Of a stretch of DNA of 64,000 nt, positions 27,319 to 34,809 are shown one piece after another (the stretch's first letter is position 1; every line of letters begins with the position of its first letter). The notes beneath the pieces are model-generated. The model did no database searches and was not told where the DNA came from. It saw only the letters and a list, made by a program, of their open reading frames with translations. Source of the stretch: Ornithobacterium rhinotracheale (GTDB lineage Bacteria > Bacteroidota > Bacteroidia > Flavobacteriales > Weeksellaceae); contig NZ_CP094846.1 of the NCBI RefSeq assembly GCF_022832975.1, forward strand, positions 1,089,501 to 1,153,500, read 5' to 3'. A program made the position numbers and the translations under genes.

Positions 27319-28521
27319 ATGAAATTTTTAAAATTTTTTGTACTGAGTATAATAGCATTGCTTATGCTCAATTCTTGTAACAAAGATGAAACTGACTATT
27401 CGATTGATTTTATTGGATTCGATAAAATAGTAAAAATCGAACTATCTCCTAATAGCCCTCAATTAATTGCAGATGGCGTGGCTGAGCTAAAATTTAAGGT
27501 AAAATGTTATTATTTGATTAAAGATACAGTACTTGTACCAATGCTAGCCGATAGAGTTCCCCTAGATAAAATTGAAATAAAATCATCTGACGGGCAAAAA
27601 ATAAAGTTGTCTGAGGCTTACACAACAAAAGCCAAAGCGGACTCCATAGCCTTTACCTGTACAGCGGGAGATAAAACATCAAATGAGGTTAAAGTAGCAT
27701 TGACAGAACCTGTAGTGAACAATGATGAAGAGATAGTTGTGCCAATTATTTTTCATGCACTATATACTGAGGAAACAAAAAATAATACCAAAAATTTAAA
27801 TAAAGATTTTCTTCAAGACATTGTGAATAAAACCAACAAAGTCTTTGCCAATGAAGTAAATAAATCTCCTAGCAGTTTCAACTCTGGAATTAAATTTAAG
27901 GTGCATAAATTAGAATTTGTAAAAGTAGATGCAGAAATAATGAGCAGTCAATATGATTTGTACAACTACATTTCAGATAATTTAATCGAAGAGCCTAAAA
28001 AATATTTAAATGTTTGGATACTAAATACTCAGATGTGGAAGTTAGGAGAAGATGCATGTGTTCCAGCATTCACATTCGGAGATCCATCAAAAATTAAAGG
28101 GCTTGATTTGGAGGTTGTTAAAAGTATAGATGAAATAAAAAAAATAAAACCAGAATATGTTGGCTTTGCTCTAACATATGGAGATATTTACCAGATGAAA
28201 GAGGGATATGGCAGTAAATCCTTCCCCTATAGCATAGGAAAGTATTACGGACTTTTACCCACGGGGCATTATAATGAGGAAAATCCTCCAATGGAAAACA
28301 ATGACTTAGATTATTGCCCAGACACCTACTCTTATGTTAGAAAAGAGATAACTTTGCAGAAAAAAACATTTCCTATAAATGGAAATAAAAATAAAATATA
28401 TTATTACGATTCGTTTAATATAATGGATGAAATATCATCCTCGAGAACGATAAGCAAAGACCAAATCTTTAGAATAAAACAGGTGATGAAAGACTGTCCA
28501 TTTAGGCAAATGAAATCGTAA
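27319..28521 (+). CDS. Lipoprotein resembling an M43 metalloprotease with its zinc site lost
   Basis: A 400-residue lipoprotein (lipobox LMLNSC). After an Ig-like N-terminal half (about 30-135), the sequence from VVPIIFHALY follows the pappalysin-like (M43) zinc-protease plan: a helical segment VNKTNKVFANEV, KYLNVWIL, a helix where HExGHxxGL should be, a DYCPDTYSY Cys-loop and a methionine-turn-like FNIMDE. At the active helix the sequence reads YSIGKYYGLLPTGHY instead of HEIGHYxGLxHTF: both zinc His and the catalytic Glu are replaced. I infer a catalytically dead family member acting as a binding protein. It starts 12 bp after susD, so it is very probably a subunit or ligand-binding partner of this SusCD system. 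The family assignment rests on motif order, not on a search. Confidence 0.72.
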   Translation: MKFLKFFVLSIIALLMLNSCNKDETDYSIDFIGFDKIVKIELSPNSPQLIADGVAELKFKVKCYYLIKDTVLVPMLADRVPLDKIEIKSSDGQKIKLSEAYTTKAKADSIAFTCTAGDKTSNEVKVALTEPVVNNDEEIVVPIIFHALYTEETKNNTKNLNKDFLQDIVNKTNKVFANEVNKSPSSFNSGIKFKVHKLEFVKVDAEIMSSQYDLYNYISDNLIEEPKKYLNVWILNTQMWKLGEDACVPAFTFGDPSKIKGLDLEVVKSIDEIKKIKPEYVGFALTYGDIYQMKEGYGSKSFPYSIGKYYGLLPTGHYNEENPPMENNDLDYCPDTYSYVRKEITLQKKTFPINGNKNKIYYYDSFNIMDEISSSRTISKDQIFRIKQVMKDCPFRQMKS

Positions 28522-28529
28522 ATAAAACT

Positions 28530-28562
28530 AAATTCCGTAAATTATTTTACGGAATTTTTTAT
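28530..28562 (+). terminator. Terminator of the susC-susD operon
   Basis: Perfect 12-bp stem AAATTCCGTAAA / TTTACGGAATTT around TTAT, followed by T. It separates the transporter operon from the sialidase gene. Confidence 0.85.
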
Positions 28563-28634
28563 TTAAATATGAAATTAAAACACGATTGATAATTATCATG
28601 ATTTAAAAAACTAATTTTTCAATTTAAAATTTCG

Positions 28635-28642
28635 TATCTTAG
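28635..28642 (+). promoter_or_regulatory. Putative -7 element of the sialidase promoter
   Basis: TATCTTAG, one base off TAnnTTTG, 28 bp before the nanH start and downstream of the operon terminator, so the sialidase probably has its own promoter. Confidence 0.4.
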
Positions 28643-28670
28643 TCCACCAAAATTTTAAACAAAATAATAC

Positions 28671-29741
28671 ATGAAAAAATTTATATTGCTTCTAGCCAGC
28701 ACGATGACCTTTGCACAAAATGCCAAACCAATGCCTACCATTTTATTTACCAATAAAGATAAAAAATTAAATGGAGGCTGCTACAGAATCCCTTCGCTCA
28801 TCACAGCACAAGACGGAACTTTGATTGCCGTAGCCGATCAGCGTTTGAATGGTTGTGGCGATTTGAAATATAACGACGACATCAACATCGTAGCACGCCG
28901 CAGTACCGATGGCGGCAAAACTTGGAGTGATATAGAAAGCATTGTAGATTTCCCGAAAGGAGAATCAGCATCAGATGCATCTATGGTTTTGAATAAAAAA
29001 ACAGGAGATATTATCTTGTTTTACAATTATATGGATTTGAAAAATGAAAAAGACATTTTTAAACAACATTATGTAATCAGCCACGACAATGGCAAAACTT
29101 GGAGCAAGTCCTACGATATTACAAGACAAATCGCTCCAGAAAATTCATACAAAGACTTTAAATTCATCACTTCGGGGCGTGCTACCCAAGCACCCGACGG
29201 AACGATTTACCAAACTTTGGTAGACCTTCAAAAGAAAGGAGTTTTTATATTTTATTCTAAAAACAATGGCGTTTCATGGAATTTATTAACAGGTTCGGTA
29301 CAGCCCGCAGATGAAACCAATATTGTCGCCTTGCCGAACGGAAATATTTTGCTAAATGCGCGTGTGGCAGGATTAGGAAGTCGAAAAATCTATGAATTTG
29401 CGCCAAATGGCAAATTGTTGAGAGACGAGGTGGTAAAAGCCTTGCCAGACCCTGCTTGTAACGGAGCCATTTTGGACTATCAAGTAGGAAAACAAAATTT
29501 ACTGTTTTTCTCAAATGCAAACGACAGCAAGAAACGTAAAAATATGACCATAAAATACAGCACAGACAATGGCAATACATGGAGCCAAGGAAAAGTGCTA
29601 AATCCAGGATTTTCAGCATATTCCTCTTTAGCTCAGTTGGATAATAATGATTTAGGAATTTTATACGAGATTAATGACTACGGCGACATCGCTTTTAGCT
29701 ATTTGCCGATAGATTGGGTTTTGTCTCAAGGTGTAAAATAA
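28671..29741 (+). CDS. nanH: Exo-alpha-sialidase (neuraminidase), GH33
   Basis: A 356-residue six-bladed propeller that cleaves terminal sialic acid from glycoproteins or glycolipids. The arginine-triad entry motif YRIPSL is followed by DQRLNGCGDL, and at least three good Asp boxes are present (RSTDGGKTW, SHDNGKTW, YSTDNGNTW) plus a weaker YSKNNGVSW. A short signal peptide ends near TFAQ. There is no separate carbohydrate-binding domain, so it is shorter than many Bacteroides sialidases. No sialic-acid catabolic genes (nanA, nanE) are in the window. Position after SusCD and opposite a beta-mannosidase supports host-glycan foraging. Confidence 0.95.
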   Translation: MKKFILLLASTMTFAQNAKPMPTILFTNKDKKLNGGCYRIPSLITAQDGTLIAVADQRLNGCGDLKYNDDINIVARRSTDGGKTWSDIESIVDFPKGESASDASMVLNKKTGDIILFYNYMDLKNEKDIFKQHYVISHDNGKTWSKSYDITRQIAPENSYKDFKFITSGRATQAPDGTIYQTLVDLQKKGVFIFYSKNNGVSWNLLTGSVQPADETNIVALPNGNILLNARVAGLGSRKIYEFAPNGKLLRDEVVKALPDPACNGAILDYQVGKQNLLFFSNANDSKKRKNMTIKYSTDNGNTWSQGKVLNPGFSAYSSLAQLDNNDLGILYEINDYGDIAFSYLPIDWVLSQGVK

Positions 29742-29759
29742 ACCAAAAATTTCCGCTTT

Positions 29760-29787
29760 TTGTTTTAAGTCAAAAAAATTATCTTTG
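29760..29787 (+). promoter_or_regulatory. Putative Bacteroidota promoter for the GH13 gene
   Basis: TTTTG ending at 29762, 17 bp, then TATCTTTG at 29780-29787 followed by C, a near-ideal TTTG/TAnnTTTG pair. The GH13 start codon lies 32 bp downstream, at 29819. Confidence 0.65.
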
Positions 29788-29818
29788 CATAGCTGAAAAA
29801 AATCCGAAAAATAAAAGA

Positions 29819-31243
29819 ATGAAATTTCATAAAACACTTGTTTTATTAACGAGTCTTGCGTGCATGGTGTCATGCCAAAAAAAAGAAAATAAAGTAGAAA
29901 CACCAACGATAAGTTTAGATTCTTTAAAAACCAATATGCCCGTGATGAATCCCACAATTGAGCCAGAAGATGAAGGAAGAGAACAACCCGAATGGGCTAA
30001 AAATGCAGTGATTTATGAAGTAAATGTTCGTCAGTTTTCTAAAGAAGGCACGCTAAAAGCCGTAACGCAACAGCTAAATCGTATCAAAGATTTAGGCGCC
30101 GATGTGGTATGGCTCATGCCAATTTATCCGATTGGTAAAAAAGGGCGAAAAGGCGAATTAGGAAGCTATTACGCCATCAGAGATTATAAAAAAATCAATC
30201 CCGCTTTTGGGAAAGAAGAAGATTTAAAAGTCTTGATAGACAGTGCACATGCTTTGGGCATGAAAGTTTTGCTCGATTGGGTGGCAAATCATACATCGCC
30301 AGACCATGTTTGGGCAAAAGCAAATAAAGATTTTTATGTGCTCGATAGTGCTGGCAAAAAACCGATAAAACCACTCGGCACCGATTGGGACGATGTGATT
30401 CAACTTAATTATGAAAATCCGCAAATGCAGGATTCTATGATAAGTGCCATGCAATATTGGGTGAAAAAGTTTGATATCGATGGCTACCGCTGCGATGTGG
30501 CGGAAATGGTGCCAATGAGCTTCTGGAACCGAGCTCGCACCGAGCTAGATAGCATAAAAAATGTATTTATGCTTGCCGAGGGCGAAAAGCCTGAGCTTTA
30601 CGAAGCCTTCAATGCAACTTATGCCTTTGCGTTTAAAGATACGATTTTAGACATTGCGCGTGGCAAAAAGGACTTCAACGCGGTGTATGAATACTTTAAA
30701 AATACAATTGAAAAATCTAAGCCAAATGATTTAAAAATGTATTTTACCAGCAATCATGACGAAAACTCGTGGAACTACACCGAGCAAGAAATGTTTGGCG
30801 AAAATTATAAGAATTTTACTATTTTGACTTACGCTATGGCGGGTATTCCGCTCATTTACAATGGGCAAGAAGCGGGATTAGACAAGCGATTGGATTTCTT
30901 TAAGAAAGATGTAATCCGCTGGGGAAATTACCGAAATTATGCATTTTTTCATCAGATTAATTCTTTGCATAATCAGAATCCTGTGATGTGGAACAATGGC
31001 AAACCTGCCAGTTTTGAAGTCATCAAAGCCGATGCCAATACATTCCAATTCATTCGTTCCAAAGACCGACAAGTCTTGGCGTTTTTGCAAAACTATTCGG
31101 ATAAGCCACAATTTGTAGCGAAATTAAGCCTTAACGGATTGAATACTAAAATCAATTTGCTCAATAATCAGCCCATTCCAGAAGACAATCGTGGAATTGA
31201 AATTCCGCCACATCAAACCATAATTATTGGTCAAGAAAATTAG
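29819..31243 (+). CDS. Alpha-amylase-family (GH13) lipoprotein
   Basis: A 474-residue glycosidase. I place the start at 29819 because MKFHKTLVLLTSLACMVSC is a lipoprotein signal and a promoter lies just upstream; the longer in-frame extension to 29714 would cross that promoter. TIM-barrel motifs are present: VANHTSPDH, the nucleophile Asp in DGYRCDVAEMVP, the acid/base Glu in MLAEGEKPEL, and SNHDENSW with the transition-state Asp. A C-terminal beta domain begins near residue 385. It probably cleaves alpha-glucans; exact specificity is not readable. It may belong to the neighbouring glycan locus or only adjoin it. Its stop codon overlaps the end of birA on the other strand. Confidence 0.92.
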   Translation: MKFHKTLVLLTSLACMVSCQKKENKVETPTISLDSLKTNMPVMNPTIEPEDEGREQPEWAKNAVIYEVNVRQFSKEGTLKAVTQQLNRIKDLGADVVWLMPIYPIGKKGRKGELGSYYAIRDYKKINPAFGKEEDLKVLIDSAHALGMKVLLDWVANHTSPDHVWAKANKDFYVLDSAGKKPIKPLGTDWDDVIQLNYENPQMQDSMISAMQYWVKKFDIDGYRCDVAEMVPMSFWNRARTELDSIKNVFMLAEGEKPELYEAFNATYAFAFKDTILDIARGKKDFNAVYEYFKNTIEKSKPNDLKMYFTSNHDENSWNYTEQEMFGENYKNFTILTYAMAGIPLIYNGQEAGLDKRLDFFKKDVIRWGNYRNYAFFHQINSLHNQNPVMWNNGKPASFEVIKADANTFQFIRSKDRQVLAFLQNYSDKPQFVAKLSLNGLNTKINLLNNQPIPEDNRGIEIPPHQTIIIGQEN

Positions 31244-31974
31244 TATAAAAGCGTAATTTCTTTGTGTGCGAATGCTTGAATTGGCTTGTTTTCAAGTTCA
31301 ATCAGAGCCTTGCCATCGGGAGTGATGCCGCGCAAAATACCATTTTGCAAAATACCATCGTATTCATAAGTGGCAACTTGGTCTTTCAAAAACAACGATT
31401 TTAAATAATAATCAGTGATTTCGTCGAATTTTTTATCTAAGATTAAATGATAATTTTGGCTAAAAACAGCCATGATTTGTTCGAGCAAATGCGCTAAATC
31501 TTCTTTAAAATTAGGATTAAAGCAAGCAAGCGAAGTAGCATTGAGCGCGCCAAAATCACGCTGAAAAACATTTAGCCCAATTCCAATTACCGAAAAATCA
31601 ATTTTGTCATGTTTTATTCGGTTTTCGATTAGGATTCCGCCTAGTTTTTTACGATTTAGGATTAAATCATTGGGCCATTTCACTTTTACGGGAAACTGCC
31701 AATCTGTCAAAAACTGGTGCAAGCAATTCGCCACCCAGCGATTGAGGTAGGCTTGGTCTTTTAAATCTAAATTTTTAAGCAAAAAACTAAAGGTTAAATT
31801 TTGATTATCAGTCGATAACCATTGGTTGCCTGCATAGCCTTTTCCTTGTGTTTGTGCATCGCACCACACCACAGTAAATGCGTCGGCTCCTTGTTCCGCC
31901 AATTGGTACAACTTTTGATTAGTTGAAGGCAGTGATTTATAACGAATAAATTTTACAGAATTCGGCTCTTTCAT
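31240..31974 (-). CDS. birA: Biotin--[acetyl-CoA-carboxylase] ligase
   Basis: A 244-residue biotin protein ligase lacking the N-terminal DNA-binding domain of E. coli BirA, so it is an enzyme but not a repressor. Motifs: STNQKL near the start, the ATP/biotin loop QTQGKGYAGNQW (the GRGRxGRxW position), VKWPNDL and KLGGILIE with the conserved lysine. A longer frame extends to 32058, but I start at the ATG at 31974 because a consensus -7 box sits immediately before it. Its 3' end overlaps the GH13 stop codon by 4 bp in convergent orientation. Confidence 0.93.
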   Translation of the reverse strand: MKEPNSVKFIRYKSLPSTNQKLYQLAEQGADAFTVVWCDAQTQGKGYAGNQWLSTDNQNLTFSFLLKNLDLKDQAYLNRWVANCLHQFLTDWQFPVKVKWPNDLILNRKKLGGILIENRIKHDKIDFSVIGIGLNVFQRDFGALNATSLACFNPNFKEDLAHLLEQIMAVFSQNYHLILDKKFDEITDYYLKSLFLKDQVATYEYDGILQNGILRGITPDGKALIELENKPIQAFAHKEITLLY

Positions 31975-31978
31975 AGTA

Positions 31979-31986
31979 CAAAGATA
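31979..31986 (-). promoter_or_regulatory. birA -7 promoter element, implying a leaderless mRNA
   Basis: TATCTTTG on the minus strand ends only 4 bases before the birA ATG. With the usual few bases between the -7 box and transcription start, the message would have little or no 5' leader. Confidence 0.5.
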
Positions 31987-31988
31987 GC

Positions 31989-32018
31989 TTGTATTTTGTA
32001 GGATTTGTTTTATTTTTG
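31989..32018 (+). promoter_or_regulatory. Promoter of rsfS-ftsH
   Basis: TTG at 31989-31991, 19 bp, then TATTTTTG at 32011-32018 followed by C. The rsfS ATG is at 32040. It is back-to-back with the birA promoter, so the two promoters share about 40 bp. Confidence 0.55.
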
Positions 32019-32039
32019 CAATTATATAAAAATATTTGA

Positions 32040-32414
32040 ATGTCAGAAAATTCATCAAAAAAACTCCTTGACTCTGTAGTTCTTGGAATCGAAGATTTAA
32101 AAGGAGAAGATATCACCGTATTAGATTTACGAGAAATAGAAAATGCTGTATGCGATTATTTTGTTGTGTGTACAGGAAATTCAAACACGCAAGTTTCATC
32201 GATAGCAAACTCTATTGAGCGAACTGTGCGTAAAGAAAACAAAGAGCGACCAATCAGTGTGGAAGGAAAAGACAATGCGATGTGGGTGTTGTTGGATTAC
32301 GCATCGGTTGTGGTGCATGTGTTCCAGCGAAATGTTCGTGAGTATTACGACATAGAAAGCATGTGGGGGGATGCTAAAACCATCAATGTTCAACCTGAAA
32401 AATCTGTGGAATAA
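32040..32414 (+). CDS. rsfS: Ribosomal silencing factor RsfS
   Basis: A 124-residue protein of the RsfS/Iojap family, which binds ribosomal protein uL14 and blocks subunit joining when nutrients are scarce. The conserved core is DYFVVCTGNSNTQVSSIA, then KDNAMWVLLDYASVVVHVF and REYYDIESMWGDA. It is the first gene of an operon with ftsH, whose ATG immediately follows its stop codon. Confidence 0.96.
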   Translation: MSENSSKKLLDSVVLGIEDLKGEDITVLDLREIENAVCDYFVVCTGNSNTQVSSIANSIERTVRKENKERPISVEGKDNAMWVLLDYASVVVHVFQRNVREYYDIESMWGDAKTINVQPEKSVE

Positions 32415-34463
32415 ATGCCAGAAATCAATAATAACAATAAAAATAAGCCTACTTTTAATTTAAATTGGCTTTACACTTCGCTTGCCATCTTTTTGATTGG
32501 GTGGTTTTTCTTTATGAATGACGCTTTTCAATCAAAATCTAAAAAAATTCAAGAAAATCAATTTTTTGAATATGTAGAAAAAGGCTATGTTAAGAAATAT
32601 GTATTCAACAAAGATAGTGATGTAGTAGATGTCTATCTCACCGATGCTGCTTTGGAAAATCCTGAGTTTAAAGGCTTAAAACAAGAGCCGAGCATCATGG
32701 GACAAAATCCAAATATGACCTTCAAAGTGCTTTCTAAAAACGAATTTGCACGCAGAATGGATCAATTACCAAAAGAATCAACCGAGAATCTCAAAAGTGA
32801 TATCGAAGAAGAAAGCGTTTGGATGAGCTTGTTGATTAATGTCGGCGTTTGGTTCTTATTACTTTTCGTCCTTTGGAGTTTTGTGTTCCGTCGTATGGGC
32901 GGCGGTGGAGGTCCTGGCGGACAAATCTTTAACATCGGTAAATCTCGTGCAAAATTGTACGACGAAAACGATAAAGTCCGTGTTTCATTCAAAGATGTTG
33001 CAGGTCTTGAAGGTGCCAAGGAAGAGGTAGAGGAAATCGTAGAATTTCTTAAAAATCCAGATAAATACACTCAATTAGGAGGTAAAATCCCGAAAGGAGC
33101 GCTGCTTGTAGGCCCACCGGGTACAGGTAAAACGCTTTTGGCTAAAGCCGTAGCAGGAGAGGCTAAGGTGCCATTCTTCTCGCTTTCAGGTTCCGATTTT
33201 GTGGAAATGTTTGTGGGAGTAGGTGCTTCGAGAGTAAGAGATTTATTCAAAAAGGCTAAAGAAAAATCACCTTCAATCATATTTATCGACGAGATAGATG
33301 CCATAGGTCGTGCGCGTGGCAAAAATGCCATGACTGGCGGAAACGATGAACGCGAAAATACTTTGAACCAATTGCTTACTGAAATGGACGGCTTTGGTAC
33401 AGATACTAATGTTATTGTGCTTGCTGCGACCAACCGCGCCGATATTTTGGACAAAGCCTTGATGCGTGCAGGTCGTTTCGACCGAAGAATTTATGTGGAT
33501 TTACCAGAAATTCATGAGCGTCAAGAAATTTTTAAAGTACATACACGAAATTTAAAAATCAAAGATGCACTTGATATTGAATTTTTAGCTAAACAAACGC
33601 CTGGATTCAGTGGGGCAGATATCGCCAACTTGTGTAACGAGGCTGCTTTGATTGCCGCAAGAAAAGGAAAATCAGCGATAGATAAACAAGATTTCTTGGA
33701 TGCGGTAGATAGAATTATCGGAGGTTTAGAGAAAAAAGGAAAAATCATTAAGCCACAAGAAAAACGCAGAATTGCATTCCACGAGGCTGGTCACGCCACA
33801 GTGAGCTGGTTGCTAGAACACGCTTCGCCATTGGTGAAAGTTACTATCGTTCCGCGTGGTCGTTCGTTGGGCGCTGCTTGGTATTTGCCAGAAGAAAGAC
33901 AAATCACCACGCCAAGCCAATTGAAGGATGAAATGTGTGCGCTTTTAGGTGGTCGTGCTGCTGAGCAAGTGATTTTTGGAGATTACTCAACAGGAGCGCA
34001 AAACGACTTGGAGCGAGCCTTTAAACAAGCCAATGCCATGGTTACGATTTATGGCTTGAGCGACAAAGTAGGGCACATTTCGTATTACGACAGTTCGGGG
34101 CAATCAGATTATAGCTTTAGCAAGCCGTATTCTGAAAAAACAGCCGAATTAATCGACAGCGAAATCAAAGGTTTAATCGATGAGCAATACAAGCGTTGTA
34201 TCGATTTGCTGACAGAAAACAAAGATAAATTGTCTCAATTAGCGGCGATTCTTATCGAGAAGGAAGTCATTTTCCGTGATGATTTGGAAAAAATCTTTGG
34301 AAAACGCGTTTTTGACGAAGAAAACGATTCGGTAGCAGATACTGTGAGCCAATCGCATAGAAAGCCAGAAGTGCAAGATTTACCTGAAAGCACAGAATTG
34401 CCTTTGCCAAACGATTTGCCAGAAAACAGCAACGACAATCCTTCGCCAGAGAATTTAGGCTAA
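32415..34463 (+). CDS. ftsH: ATP-dependent zinc metalloprotease FtsH
   Basis: A 682-residue membrane-anchored AAA+ protease for membrane and regulatory protein turnover. Two N-terminal membrane helices flank a periplasmic domain, followed by a glycine-rich linker, Walker A GPPGTGKT (about 233), Walker B IIFIDEIDAIG, the second region of homology (ATNRADILDKALMRAGRFDR) and the zinc site HEAGH (about 455). The third zinc ligand lies in the STGAQNDLERA region. The C-terminal tail is Pro/Asn/Glu-rich. rsfS lies directly upstream with no spacer; a strong terminator follows. Confidence 0.98.
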   Translation: MPEINNNNKNKPTFNLNWLYTSLAIFLIGWFFFMNDAFQSKSKKIQENQFFEYVEKGYVKKYVFNKDSDVVDVYLTDAALENPEFKGLKQEPSIMGQNPNMTFKVLSKNEFARRMDQLPKESTENLKSDIEEESVWMSLLINVGVWFLLLFVLWSFVFRRMGGGGGPGGQIFNIGKSRAKLYDENDKVRVSFKDVAGLEGAKEEVEEIVEFLKNPDKYTQLGGKIPKGALLVGPPGTGKTLLAKAVAGEAKVPFFSLSGSDFVEMFVGVGASRVRDLFKKAKEKSPSIIFIDEIDAIGRARGKNAMTGGNDERENTLNQLLTEMDGFGTDTNVIVLAATNRADILDKALMRAGRFDRRIYVDLPEIHERQEIFKVHTRNLKIKDALDIEFLAKQTPGFSGADIANLCNEAALIAARKGKSAIDKQDFLDAVDRIIGGLEKKGKIIKPQEKRRIAFHEAGHATVSWLLEHASPLVKVTIVPRGRSLGAAWYLPEERQITTPSQLKDEMCALLGGRAAEQVIFGDYSTGAQNDLERAFKQANAMVTIYGLSDKVGHISYYDSSGQSDYSFSKPYSEKTAELIDSEIKGLIDEQYKRCIDLLTENKDKLSQLAAILIEKEVIFRDDLEKIFGKRVFDEENDSVADTVSQSHRKPEVQDLPESTELPLPNDLPENSNDNPSPENLG

Positions 34464-34484
34464 AGATTGTTTACAATATTTAAA

Positions 34485-34527
34485 ACTCAGCGCGGGGTTC
34501 CTAAGAACCCCGCGCTGAGTTTTTTTG
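34485..34527 (+). terminator. Strong Rho-independent terminator after ftsH
   Basis: A perfect 16-bp GC-rich stem (ACTCAGCGCGGGGTTC and its complement) with loop CTAA, followed by seven T. It is the strongest terminator in the window. Confidence 0.95.
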
Positions 34528-34539
34528 TGCGAAAAAAAT

Positions 34540-34697
34540 GGAATTTGCTATATTTTTAAATCAATTGTCATTCTGAATTCATTTCAGAATCTCTTTGCGC
34601 AAGACCCTGAATCAAGTTCAGGGTGACACGCGTACGAGATACGGAATTTGCTATATTTTTAAATCTCAATTGTCATTCCGAACTCGATTCGGAATCT
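34540..34697. repeat. Paired intergenic repeat units containing palindromes
   Basis: The 346-bp gap between ftsH and cydB holds two direct repeats of about 53 bp (34540-34592 and 34643-34697). Both begin GGAATTTGCTATATTTTTAA and end in an ATTGTCATTC..GAATCT palindromic part (ATTCTGAA..TTCAGAAT in the first, ATTCCGAA..TTCGGAAT in the second). Between them a third hairpin, CCCTGAATCAAGTTCAGGG, lies at 34605-34623. TCATTCtGAA...TTCaGAATCT-type units recur between genes in many Bacteroidota, so this looks like a REP-like element, copied at least twice here. No coding frame is visible. Confidence 0.8.
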
Positions 34698-34753
34698 GAA
34701 AAAAAACACTTAAAATCTAGATTTTTATGAATTAAGAATAAAAACCTTTAGCC

Positions 34754-34785
34754 CAAAAAAATACCCAGCGCAATGGCTGAGTATT
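34754..34785 (-). terminator. Terminator of the cydB transcription unit
   Basis: On the minus strand, stem AATACTCAGC / GCTGGGTATT (one mismatch) with a 6-base loop, followed by a T run. It lies just beyond the cydB stop codon. Confidence 0.75.
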
Positions 34786-34809
34786 CTTGATTTTTTAATT
34801 AAAAAAGAC

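Noticed and set aside
29714-29818. N-terminal extension of the GH13 protein
   Set aside because: It spans a consensus promoter, and a lipoprotein signal starts at 29819.
31975-32058. Longer birA start
   Set aside because: It crosses the birA -7 box and encodes residues unlike the family; the ATG at 31974 fits better.
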